Below are positions 30,990 through 40,629 of a stretch of 64,000 bases of DNA, piece by piece. The notes beneath the pieces were generated by a model. The model was not told where the DNA came from. It saw only the letters and a program-made list of their open reading frames with translations, and ran no database searches. A program made the translations under genes and the position numbers. This DNA is from Hericium rajendrae. Its lineage: Eukaryota > Basidiomycota > Agaricomycetes > Russulales > Hericiaceae. Each line of letters begins with the position of its first letter. The first letter of the stretch is position 1. The stretch is from positions 434,001 to 498,000 of the forward strand of contig CM065890.1 in NCBI GenBank assembly GCA_033439255.1, read 5' to 3'.

Positions 30990-32286
30990 AAAATAATCAG
31001 ATTTACTCATTCCTTATCATGAAGTAGCTGTTTACTGAAGGTCATAGAGCATATCAAGTGTTAGATAGTGCAAGAAGCTTGAAATTACCATCAAGAACCA
31101 TTTGCTATCATTGAAAAGTCAGTAAAGCTAAAAATCAGCTCAAGCACTATCTGAAAAATTTTTAATGAGAAAGGCCATTACTAGTGTGTTACAAAAAAGA
31201 TGCTCTATCTTCATGAGAAGCAGAAGAAGACTCATATGAGATGAGCTCAGAATAGTTGGCAGATGACAGAGAAAGATTAAAGATACATTATTTGGTTAGA
31301 TGAGTGCTACATTTACATCAGTGACACCTCTAGCTGAGTGTATATTATATAGTATTTGAATGAAGTTCTTCAGGAGGATTGTGTTGTCTCAACCTTCAAG
31401 CTGTCCTCCTTGCATGTTATAGTGTGAGGGTACATCATGCAGGGGCAAAAGAGCCTATTAGTTGCACTGGAGTACCTTGATGAGAAGGAAGGAGGAATAA
31501 ACTTCAAGCAGTATCAAGAATAGATCCTGGAGCTCTTTTTGAAGGATTTCTTGTTATGTTTGGGTCATTCAACCAAAGCATAATATAGTGCTATTTCTTC
31601 TTATCTTATCTAATGCATCTGCTATTGATTAGATTATGGGCTTAGCTTCAGACTGATTACATAATATACTGTACAGTTCTCTCAGCCCCTTGTGCTGATG
31701 TTATTGATGCAGGACATGATCAGCTCCTCTCAGTAACTTATTTAAGGTACTCAAATGAACCATCAAGCTTCTTTGATTGACAAACACTATACTCATATAT
31801 TGTACTCAGAATGCTGCATGTTTATTATTAGGTACAGCCTGAATAATATCAGTGACTTATTCCAGGCATTGAGAACATTGCACATTTATTATTAGATCTT
31901 CAACATCTATAGTTTATCATTTTTATATGGAGATGGACAAGCTAAGGGATTATATGAAGTTTTAGCAGGACAATGCATCATCACATGTCAGCAAATCAAC
32001 AAATCTTTAGCTCACCAGTCATTTAATCTAGTACTTCTCTTATCTATCATCTTCTTCAGATCTCAATCCTATAGAGCCTCTTTGGCATAATCTCAAGATC
32101 TATATATGTGCTCTTCTACATCCTCTAAATATCCTCGAGCAGCTGAAAGCTGCTGTATATACTGCATGGGGTGTGCTCACCACAGAAGATGTTGATAGCC
32201 ACATCAAGAGCATGCTAGATAGAGTAAAGGCTGTTTTAAAAACAAAAGGAGGACTGGTTTTTAACCTCATAAATGCTTTGGAATAG
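30990..32286 (+). pseudogene. Decayed Tc1/mariner transposase, split by a solo LTR
   Basis: The plus-strand translation keeps blocks of a fungal Tc1/mariner DDE transposase. WLDECYIYISD (about 31295) holds the first Asp. YIMQGQKSLLVALEYLDEKEGG lies at about 31430. After the LTR, QDNASSHVS (about 31965) holds the second Asp, then SSSDLNPIEPLWHNLK (about 32055) and a C-terminus ending at TAG 32284-32286. Several stops interrupt it, mostly TAG or TGA where CAG, CGA or TGG are expected. A 368-bp solo LTR (31552-31919) sits between the first two Asp blocks. Long dead. Confidence 0.8.
31552..31919 (+). repeat. Solo copia LTR with every CpG lost
   Basis: Homologous end to end to the intact copia LTRs at 53922-54304 and 58842-59224 (TGTTATGTT start, CTATAGTTTATCA end). 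Where the intact LTR has CG this copy has TG or CA, and no CG remains. Flanks TTTCT and TTTTT fit a mutated 5-bp target duplication. Confidence 0.88.
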
Positions 32287-32299
32287 ACATGTTTAACAA

Positions 32300-33540
32300 T
32301 CATCATGTAGTATCATCATCAATAAATTATAGTATGAGATGCCTCCAAAAGCTTGCTCGATGCTGCTGCTCCTCAAGCTTCGGCGAGCTCGGCCTTCAAG
32401 CCACGCCATTCGGCAATTCCCGAATTTCCGTTTCGGGAATCTCGAACCGTAACACGCGCGTCACCCTCCTGCACCTTCCCCCCTTCCCCGTCCCTGCCCG
32501 TACGGCTGCCCCGTGCCATCATGCAATTGCCCACTTCCGACTCCCTCCCCGATGCCATGCACCTGCCCCGACAAACTCGCTCCCACGCCCGCAACGTGAC
32601 GTGACATGCAGCAGCGCCTAGGTCAGCCAAGCAACGCTGTGCGCTGTCGCCGCTGTGCAACGAGCCACGCACCACAATCGCACAATCGCAAGAGCGGGCC
32701 GAGGCGCGAAGCGAGTGGGTGGCAGAGGGCGCACGATGGTGAGCGGACACGCAGCAGTATACGAGCCCGTGATGGTGAGTGAGTGAGCACGCTGCAGAGA
32801 GCATGCGGCGTGGAGAGCGGGTGCGTGGCGGGGTACGACCATGGGCACGCAGATACGAGCACGCAGCGGAGAGCCAGGGCGGCGAGCCAGCGGACCCGCG
32901 GCAGTGAGAAGGCACGTGCATGGCAGCGAGCAGACACGGCGATGTGCAGGCACGGGCGCGCGGTGGTGAGCGAGCCCGGGCGTGCGGTGGGGGGCGGGCG
33001 CGTGGCAGGGAGCAGTGCGCATGCACAGCGACGAACGGAGGCAGGCACGCGCAGTGACGAGCGCCGATGCGCGTGTGCAGCGACAAGCGGAGGCGTGCGC
33101 GTGCGCGGTGAGGAGCGATGGCACGGCGGCGGGCGCGTGGGGAGGTGCGGCGCGCGCATGTGGCGAGGAGTGGCGGGCGCGGGCGCAGCGACGAGCGATG
33201 GCGGGCGGGCGCAGCGACGAGCGGTGGGTCCAGCTCGAGCGGAGGCGGGCGCGCGGGTGCGGTGAGGAGCTGAGGCGGGCGCACGACCGAGGAGCGACGG
33301 CGCGGCGGCGCGGGTCCACGCGGGGAGGTGCGGCGGGCATGCATGGTGGGGAGTGGAGGCGGGCGCGTGGGGCGAGGAACGGTGGCAGGCGCAGCGACGA
33401 GTGACGGCACGCGTGCGCAATGAAGAGCGGAGACGAGCACAACGGGGCGAGGAGCGACGGCGCAGCGGCAGGCGGGCGAGGTAGGGGCTCGAGATCCCGT
33501 GGCGGCCAGCGTGCAGGGGTGGGACGGCTGTGTGGCTTCC
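32300..33540 (-). repeat. GC-rich repeat, right inverted copy
   Basis: Inverted homologue of 7839-8810, longer by a few hundred bp of G-rich low complexity. It keeps the ATTCCCGAA/TTCGGGAAT hairpin (32416-32440). A minus-strand frame of 429 codons (33662-32373) is Arg/Pro/Ala/Ser-rich and shares the GLKAELAEA end with the left copy. Other frames are also open, so I do not call it a gene. Confidence 0.65.
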
Positions 33541-34019
33541 TTATTTAAAGTAACCAGCCGTTTGGATCGAACTATGTAGTGTATAGTCTTGATATATCGT
33601 AATAGAAGTTTGTTAGGTTCAATTGTAGCTCCTGAACTTAACTTCAAAGGATGTTTCTTCAAGGTAAGTTATGCTCGGACTTCGAATATGAAGGTATCTT
33701 TGTTCGCTCTCCTACTGAGGAGTATTTGCTCGCTCTCGCAGGAATATTTGTTCGCTCTTGAAGAATATGTTCGCGCGTCGAAATCTTTGCTCGCGCGTTG
33801 AAAGTTTGCTCGCGCGGAAAAAGTTTGCTCGCGTCCATGTATTTGCTCGCTGCTGATTTTTTGTGCAAACGAACCGCCATAGGTTGCTGTTGTCACCCTC
33901 CGCATCGAGGTTCTGGCATATCATACGCCTAAGCTTGCGGCGTACGAGGAGCTGCAGATCTGCACACGAAACTTCCTCAGATCAGACGTTTGAGCTATAG
34001 AGAGCTCCCATGCAACTAT
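33541..34019. repeat. Degenerate TTTGCTCGCGCG-type repeats and unassigned DNA
   Basis: From about 33700 to 33855 there are seven or eight imperfect repeats of a TTTGCTCGC-containing unit of about 18-25 bp. The rest shows no gene. It marks the boundary between transposon-rich and gene-dense DNA. Confidence 0.5.
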
Positions 34020-34216
34020 GTACTGACCTCCAGGCCACCCAATCCGGCAGCCTGCCTTCCCAATTTGGCGCCAGCGGCGACCTTCAAGATTCATGAACTG
34101 TCTACTTTTCAAAACCTTAAGATCAACTCACTTCTGTTCTCTCCCACCATCGCTATCATCGCCCGCGTTGCCCAGCAGAACATAAGTGCGGTTGCCTGTG
34201 AATTGATTTCTGGACC

Positions 34217-34682
34217 ATGGAAGTAGCACCGGGATTTACGCTCGGCAACAGCGCTCTCCTTTTCGTCCCCGTCGAAATGTCGCAGACTGAGATTCCCTAT
34301 GTGACGTCCATCTACCTGTACGACGCGACCGCACCATCGTGAGTGTTCAGCTCACTATTTTGGCCGACTCACATAGCAACACCGTGACAGGTACTTATTA
34401 GTCTCCGTAGCTGACCTCAGACAGAAGACAATCGTTCTGTCTATTGAAAGGTACTTATGTGATTGCACGCAAAGAAGAGATGTACGATTGGTGACGACTT
34501 TCCGCGGCCTTATTTGTATTCGGCCCTCTATGATATGTTTTGGACCTCATTTAGATTCAGAGTCTACTGATCTGCGGGACCCGATTGAACGAGGAGTTCC
34601 AGTCATTGTGGACGTTAGCGAATTGTTAGCGAGGCATTTGAAACGGCCTCTGGAACATCATATATACATACCTCAGATGTAA
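34217..34682 (+). CDS. Small protein of unknown function, two exons
   Basis: Exon 1 is 34217-34338 and exon 2 is 34391-34682, with a 52-nt GTGAGT..CAG intron. Phase agrees and gives 137 aa. Exon 1 (GNSALLFVPVEMSQT, TSIYLYDATAPS) is clearly paralogous to the minus-strand copy at 37944-37826, including the promoter region, which supports it as real coding sequence. Exon 2 continues YLLVSVADLRQKTIVLSIER, and a second intron (about 34451-34552) is possible. Beta-strand-like character; no family recognised. Confidence 0.5.
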
Positions 34683-34855
34683 GGCCACGGAAGTCATCCA
34701 ATAGAAAGGTCATTACGGAAATAATACAGTAATACACACGACGACCTATACCCAAGCAGAGATGCGTCTAGTAATACAACGGAAACCATGATGATATGTA
34801 ACACATGCCATGCCATTCTACCAGCTCGTGTCCATGTCCACCCCAGCCCACCAAC

Positions 34856-35523
34856 TCAAACAGTCCGAGCCGACGCAACCGACGCAGTCGACGCGCGCCG
34901 GCTGCCCGCGGGCCGCACGACGCGATACGGGTGCACGCGCGCGCCCTTCGCGATGCGGCGGTCGGGGTGGCGGAGATGCTGCAGCGCGGCGCCGACGAGG
35001 AGCAGCGGCGCGCCGGGGCGGACGCCTGCGAGCGCGTCGGGGCGCGCGAAGAGGTCTGCGAGCGTCGGGATGAAGGGCGTGTTCGGCGGCGGGAAGACGA
35101 GCGCGCAGTCTGCGTCGTCGAACGAGTCCGCGAGAACGATGCGCAGGACGCCCGGAGGCGGCGGTGGACGCATGCTCGTGCTTGAGCGGAAGCTGGTCGT
35201 GCTTGAAGTCGAGGGGGTTTCGGAGGGCGGTGGAGAGAGGGAGGGGGTGCGTGAGGATGAGGTGGTTGAGGATGAGATGGAGGCTTGGCGGGTGTGCGTC
35301 CAGGTTTGTCGGGGGTCGACGTAAAGTATGGGGGTCTGTGCGATAAATGTCAGTACGGAGAAGATTGATGTTCCGCGTGAAACCTGACCTTGGAGTCATG
35401 GGAGTCGTATAGTTCGTGGATGCTTTGCAACTCCGTAGGCAGCGAAGAGCCTGGTAGTAAATTAAGGGAATGGAGGGGAGGCAGGGTAGGCCGTTGAGAT
35501 GATGTCGATTTCGACGAAGCCAT
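34856..35523 (-). CDS. 204-aa protein of unknown function, two exons
   Basis: Exon 1 is 35523-35389 and exon 2 is 35335-34856, with a 53-nt intron GTCAGG..CTGAC..CAG; phase agrees. The N-terminal half is Ser/Thr/Pro-rich and probably disordered. The C-terminal half is compact: PPPPPGVLRIVLADSFDDADCALVFPPPNTPFIPTL, later PLLLVGAALQHLRHPDRRIAKGARVHPYRV. No domain recognised. Codon use is strongly GC3-rich, like other genes here. It lies back to back with RPC19 about 730 bp away. Confidence 0.7.
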
Positions 35524-36257
35524 TGTTGGATACAGAGGTGCGTGCGTGTGGTGTTGGATCGTGGAAGTTCTGGATCGTGGAGGATAAGGATACAGATGTA
35601 GAGAATGCGTCAAGCTTGAGATTGAATGAAGTAGTTGGAACCACCTGGGATACCGAGGGCCTGCCTTAAGTAGAGATAAAGATGGAGAGAAGGGTATCAA
35701 GAAAGTCCCGAGAGGAGATGCCAGTCGATGGGGATGGGAGAAAGAAATCCGGGGAAAGGCGAGCTACCTTTATATCACCTCCATTATGCGTGCGGGAGAC
35801 AGCGGGCTCTTTGCTCGTGCGGCATTCGAGAAGTCAATAGCTCTCGGAAAAGATCTGCCAAGCCATGTGTATTCGCCATAGTTATTGAAGGTCAATGGAT
35901 GTTGTGTGCCATTGTGCGACGGACAGTCGCGTGCAGCCGACAATAGACGCCCGTCATTGTTTGCGAGACCCGTGCGGTGTGTTTAGCCGAAGCTCCCACG
36001 CACGTACCATTACAGAGACTTGCATTGAACCTCTAAATCTCGTACATACGGCCAATGGAATGCTCGATTCTGCAGGCCGGAACAGACAGTAGTGGCGGAC
36101 CAAGTGTCGAGGACGGGCGTTCATTGTGGACGGTCGAGACGCGTTGTTTATCCTTGTTTACGCGTATACTTCTCGAGGACATGCATTCAATTTCTTTTGT
36201 TCCAGTCAATTTCCAAGCTTCGCTGCACGTTCACCAGCCGCGAAGGCAGCTCACATT
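35524..36257. other. Intergenic region between the 204-aa gene and RPC19
   Basis: It presumably holds the promoters of the two divergent genes. No TATA box in a convincing position and no RNA gene seen. Confidence 0.4.
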
Positions 36258-37195
36258 ATGGCCGAAGCTCAGCCAAAAATCCGTATTGTAAGCAGACCTA
36301 CGTGGGTTCGTCCATCTTCAATGGCTAACGTCTCTCCCAAATTTGCCTGTCTCCAAGATGAAAGGCGCAGAGCCGGACTTGTCAGCCGCGACGTACCAGA
36401 TCCATAATGAGTCGCATACGCTTGGGAATGCGCTGCGGTGGATGCTCATGAAGAAGTGCGTAGCTATTGCCTGGTTTCGATGCGGTATGACTTATCCACT
36501 TGGACCATGGCAGCCCGATGGTGGAATTTTGCGGTTATAGGTGGGTAGTCCTCTTTGCTGGTCTTCTGAACAGATATTTGCATAGTCGTCGCATTTGCAT
36601 CCTCATAATCCTATGCATGGCCAATCCCTGCGTGTTCAGCATGCCCTTGCGACTTGCTTTCTCCTGCCCGTCGGCGAGGTCGGTCCGATGCACGAATGTT
36701 CAATCAGCAGGGCAGAGCTTCTTCAGGACCAGAGCAGTTTTCCTGGCTCGATTTCGCTATTGCACAAATTGTGTCCTCCAGCAGTAACGTACCTGCGGGT
36801 TTGCTTTGTGGTGCGGCATTATCCGCCCATACTCGCCCATATCGGCGCGAGCGCCGACGTCTCGGACAAAGCGCCCCTGCTTTAAACTCTTCCATCTCGT
36901 CTCGCATTGTCCTTTGCCATTGTTTCTGACGCATTTCTTCCTCGCAGCGTGCCGCATCCTTCCGAAAACCACATACAAGTGCGGATACAGATGTACGGTG
37001 CGTGCTGCTCCGTAACTCACAGAATCTATTGTTCGAGGGTGACTGATGTGTATTGGCCTGTCAGACCATCTGTCGTCGTTAACAGCTCTTCTGAATGCCT
37101 TGAACGATCTTGATACTGTGTTTGAGAGCATAGAGGACGCATACAAGGCTAGTCTCGCGAACGATACGTACGAGGTGTGGGAGGAGAAGAGCTAG
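36258..37195 (+). CDS. RPC19: DNA-directed RNA polymerases I and III subunit AC19 (RPC19/RPAC2)
   Basis: Five exons: 36258-36287, 36358-36455, 36514-36540, 36948-36997 and 37065-37195. Phases agree and give 111 aa. The protein matches the small alpha-like RNA polymerase subunit: DLSAATYQIHNESHTLGNALRWMLMKN, then VEFCGYSVPHPSE and VRIQMYDHLSSLTALLNALNDL. It pairs with AC40 in the Pol I and Pol III assembly platform and is essential in yeast. Length is close to the family minimum. Intron 3 is 407 nt, several times longer than the others. Regulation is not visible; as a housekeeping gene, steady expression is expected. Confidence 0.93.
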
Positions 37196-37825
37196 GCTTA
37201 GCCCTTCTGTGCGGCGATATAGAAAGAAATCATTGGCTGTTCTGAATTGGTGCGTGCCTCTACTCTTCGCCATGTGTCAAAATGTGCTGAATGGTCGACA
37301 GTACCACAGATATCTGTCAAATGTAGCCTATGTAATATACACTAATCCGTTTTTCGTGCGATGCCAGTTCCATCCCATCAATGGAGGTTTAAGTCCTTCA
37401 CGACGAATCCGACCTGCCATTTCTCCTTACTTGCTTGCAGTTCCATCTTTCCCCACCCAAGTCCCAATTTCTCGCCATACGGCCATGGCTTCAGCGCTGT
37501 GCGCGTCCGGAAGTGGATCAGTTCGCAGAATATACCACGCGCATACAGTCCAAAGACGCACCGCAGTGGAGCTCATACCCGTTTCCGTGGACTACGAATG
37601 GGAGCGGGGGGAACGGCTGGCGGATGTTCTGAATAGCGAGCTTGGTCAGAATTTCCTATTCGACGTCGTCAGGACCTTTTCAAATCTGTCTTTTCGATGG
37701 GTCGGGCATCTCACTCCGATGACCTGCTTCTCCAGTGCGTACTTCGCGGTGACTTGCTCCTTGGTGCGCGTGGATCTATCACAATCTTACTACTCATGCC
37801 AACGAAGACGGAAAGCTAGAAGCCT
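37196..37825 (+). other. Uncertain coding remnant
   Basis: A 218-codon frame (37209-37865) and two partly overlapping frames (37361-37636, 37435-37632) read through here. Patches such as VDQFAEYTTRIQSKDAPQWSSYPFPW and ERLADVLNSELGQNFLFDVV look protein-like but lie in different frames, as in an intron-containing or decayed gene. No family recognised and no consistent splice model found. Confidence 0.25.
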
Positions 37826-38130
37826 CACGATGGTGCGGTCGCGTTGTAGAGGTAGATGGATGTGACGTAGGGAGTCTGCGAAGTTTCGACGGGGATGAAG
37901 AGGAGGGCGCTTTCGTCGAGCTCTAGTCCGAGTGGTGCTTCCATGGTCCAGAATTCAGATCTTATGCACTTAGGCTTTGCTGGACGGACGCGGGCGATGG
38001 TGGCGATGGTGGGAGAGAACAGAGCTGAGTTGATTAAGGTTCTAAAAACCCAGACAGCCCTTGAAACTCGAGAGTTGCTGTCGCTAGATCCGGAAGGCCG
38101 GCTGCCGAATTGGGTGGGGTGAAGGTCAGT
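37826..38130 (-). pseudogene. Inverted partial copy of the gene at 34217
   Basis: Exon 1 (37944-37826) reads MEAPLGLELDESALLFIPVE and ends ATAPS at the same splice point as 34338. Similarity continues about 185 bp upstream into the promoter (CTCTGTTCTCTCCCACCATCG). Exon 2 is absent downstream, so this is probably a truncated duplicate. Confidence 0.65.
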
Positions 38131-38275
38131 GCATAGCTGCACGGAATCTCTAGCGCAGGCCTCTGGTTTCAGGAAGTTCAAGTCTTATCTTCATGCTATA
38201 CACAACCTCTCCCCCCCTCGTTGTGTACTAGAGACTGGTCACCAGTCTAATCTTCATGCGGATCTGCGGTATCCT

Positions 38276-38285
38276 CGTATATAAA
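38276..38285 (+). promoter_or_regulatory. TATA box upstream of F-box gene 1
   Basis: TATATAAAGC lies about 380 bp before the likely start at 38658 and about 190 bp before the presumed lost exon 1. CT-rich pyrimidine tracts follow, as is common near fungal start sites. Confidence 0.4.
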
Positions 38286-38576
38286 GCTTGCGCGACACGT
38301 TGCCTCTTGCTCCTAAACCCCCACTAACGCTTTTGCCACGTCATTCTCATCGTCGTCGCTACCTCCCTCGTCGTTGTCCGCTACCTCTCTCGTCATCCTC
38401 ACTGCATCCCTCGTCATCATCGCTACCTTTCTTATCGTTGTCGGTCTCTCGCTCGTGACTAACAGTGACATAAGGTCCGTAGTGCGTCTGTATCAACCTT
38501 TCAGGTTACTAAATGTTCCTCACTATCCAGTCTCGCACAAAGCTATTGACTTGACGCTGTCCAGCCCCGCATTGCC

Positions 38577-40349
38577 TTGCTGCAGACCGGGTTCTATCAT
38601 CAAGGCCCAGAAACAGCCAACGCTCTGCAGGAAGCTATCGACTCTGGATTAGCAGCCATGTATACTGCTATTGCTGCCATGAAGTCCCCAGTGCGCAACT
38701 CTCAGGCCGCCATATGCCGACTTCCGCCAGAAGTGCTCACACGTATCTTCTGGTTCTGCTCCTCGCAGGAACCTCCATATTGTCATTCTGATCGCAGCAA
38801 GCACGATGATTTGAAACTGTGGCAGCAGTGGAACCCTGGCTGGATGAAGGTGACATATGTCTGTCGCTTCTGGCGCGATGCTGCATTGCAGGATCCGTGT
38901 CTCTGGGGAGCCAACATCGCCTGCCACCTGCCTTTCCGCTGGTTCAAGGAGACCTTGGACCGCTCGAAGCTGGCGCCTGCGTCCATTTACCTCGCGCCTA
39001 GATATGACAGTGATCCACTCCAATTCAGGGATGAAGTCAACGGCCTTCTTTCAAAGCACCTCCATCATATTCGCCATCTCGCTTTAGAAGACGGCCACTG
39101 GGCGTGCGACATGTCGTCTGTAATTGGAGCACTGACTTTGAGTCGTGCTCTTGTTTTAGAGACACTCGAGTTCAAAAAGCGCGGGCGCGAAGGTGTAGGA
39201 ATGCTGCCCGATGAGGTTTTCGCTCGCTGTGCTCCTCGACTTCGTCGGGTGGTCCTCGTCAATTATGTTCTCCCTGCGGCTTTCTGCCCCGAGGCGGTCT
39301 CTCGGCTCGAACACATGGATCTGGAGATATCCTCCCGCGACAAATTCAGCGACGACTTCCACCTCTCGGATAAGTGCTTACCCTACAGCACATTATTCTC
39401 TACTCTTCGGCAGATGAATGCCCTTAGGACGCTGCGATTGAAGACTGCGTTGCCCCCTTGCGCAGTGGACGTATTCACGAGCGGTGAATGCATTCTTAAC
39501 CTGCCACGCCTTGAAGAGCTCGAGGTCGACGACGGCCTCCAAGAAATCATTCGCCTGTTCGAATGCCTTCGGATTCCGGCGACCACCAAGATCAAGTTGC
39601 GTTCAGATGACTCTGTCAGTGCTAGGTCCCCTATCGAAGGCGCGCATGTCCTTGCAGCGCAGTTGCGCCGACACCTGGAAGCGGCGGCGATGCCGTGTCC
39701 AGCCATGCGCCTCTGGTGTTACACGTCTGGCCACTACGTATCCGTCCATGTCAAACTATGGTCGTTTATCCCGTCCAAGGCAACCGAGATGGACACGATC
39801 GTTGATGTGGATATCGGCGGCGGCCTAATTTCCCCATCAGAGCAGACGGGGACAGACATGATTGGACAGTTCTACCGTGCTCTCGGTGTCACCGCGGTGA
39901 CCTGGCTGCAGTGCTACCTCACGCGTGCCGAGGAGCGGAACCACGAAGATCTTGTCGACCTCTATACCGCCTTCCCGGCGCTCGAGGTCCTCAAAATGTC
40001 CGGGTCTACTGTGGAGGACATCGCCAGACTCCTCACATTTCCGACAGGTGAAAAGAAGCTCTCTGTGCACAGTGCGATGCTGCAGCACCTGCGCGTGCTC
40101 GTCCTCGATGGGTTCGACCTCGGCCCGCTGCCCGTGAAGTCGCAGAAAGCGAAGCCGGGGAAGTGTGAGTACATATATTTGTTGGAGGCATTCAAGAAAA
40201 GGATGGCGGTGTTGGGCAAAGTTCCAAAGCTGGTTGTCTGTTCGGGCGTTATGAAGCAGGAATGGATCGAGGAGCTGAGGCAGGAGATTGGCGAGGTAGA
40301 GTGGATTCAGCCGAAGGACAAGGGAAATTGGTGGAATGCCATGTCGTGA
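38577..40349 (+). CDS. F-box protein 1 (5' end degraded)
   Basis: The frame opens at TTG 38577; the first ATG is 38658 (563 aa). The N-terminal F-box is CRLPPEVLTRIFWFC followed by WMKVTYVCRFWRDAAL, typical of Agaricomycete F-box proteins that recruit substrates to SCF ubiquitin ligases. A long C-terminal region with leucine-rich, LRR-like strands follows (LRRVVLVNYVLP, LRTLRLKTALPP, LEELEVDDG). Two paralogues (42483 minus, 62269 plus) start with a short exon MAS..., an intron, and DNYWS..AVRPRIAM. Here the matching positions carry TGA and TTG instead of an open codon and ATG, so the ancestral start is lost. The F-box itself is intact if ATG 38658 is used. Confidence 0.85.
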   Translation: MLQTGFYHQGPETANALQEAIDSGLAAMYTAIAAMKSPVRNSQAAICRLPPEVLTRIFWFCSSQEPPYCHSDRSKHDDLKLWQQWNPGWMKVTYVCRFWRDAALQDPCLWGANIACHLPFRWFKETLDRSKLAPASIYLAPRYDSDPLQFRDEVNGLLSKHLHHIRHLALEDGHWACDMSSVIGALTLSRALVLETLEFKKRGREGVGMLPDEVFARCAPRLRRVVLVNYVLPAAFCPEAVSRLEHMDLEISSRDKFSDDFHLSDKCLPYSTLFSTLRQMNALRTLRLKTALPPCAVDVFTSGECILNLPRLEELEVDDGLQEIIRLFECLRIPATTKIKLRSDDSVSARSPIEGAHVLAAQLRRHLEAAAMPCPAMRLWCYTSGHYVSVHVKLWSFIPSKATEMDTIVDVDIGGGLISPSEQTGTDMIGQFYRALGVTAVTWLQCYLTRAEERNHEDLVDLYTAFPALEVLKMSGSTVEDIARLLTFPTGEKKLSVHSAMLQHLRVLVLDGFDLGPLPVKSQKAKPGKCEYIYLLEAFKKRMAVLGKVPKLVVCSGVMKQEWIEELRQEIGEVEWIQPKDKGNWWNAMS

Positions 40350-40629
40350 ACTTGAGTCTTGTATCATGGTTGATCCATTCTATAAATCTACACACAGCCT
40401 AAGCACTTTTCTTAAACACAAAAAGTGAGCACTTTATCTCAGGAATTGACCGTACCAACTACAAGTCATCTTTGGTCGCATATGGGAGCACATGACGAGA
40501 TATGGCTCTCCTGTTTAACATGGGGGATATAGTTGACTAGGGTATTACTGCCGAACATAAGGATATCCCGCTCTACACGGCATGCCGCAAGAGATCCGGG
40601 AGCCAAGCCACCTCCTCGCCAGTGTTCCG

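Noticed and set aside
31552-31919. Internal part of the mariner transposase
   Set aside because: It aligns end to end with the copia LTR and has near-matching 5-bp flanks, so it is an insertion.
32373-33662. 429-codon minus-strand frame
   Set aside because: GC-rich repeat with multiple open frames; homology to 7912-8739 reflects repeat copying and the peptide has no recognisable domain.
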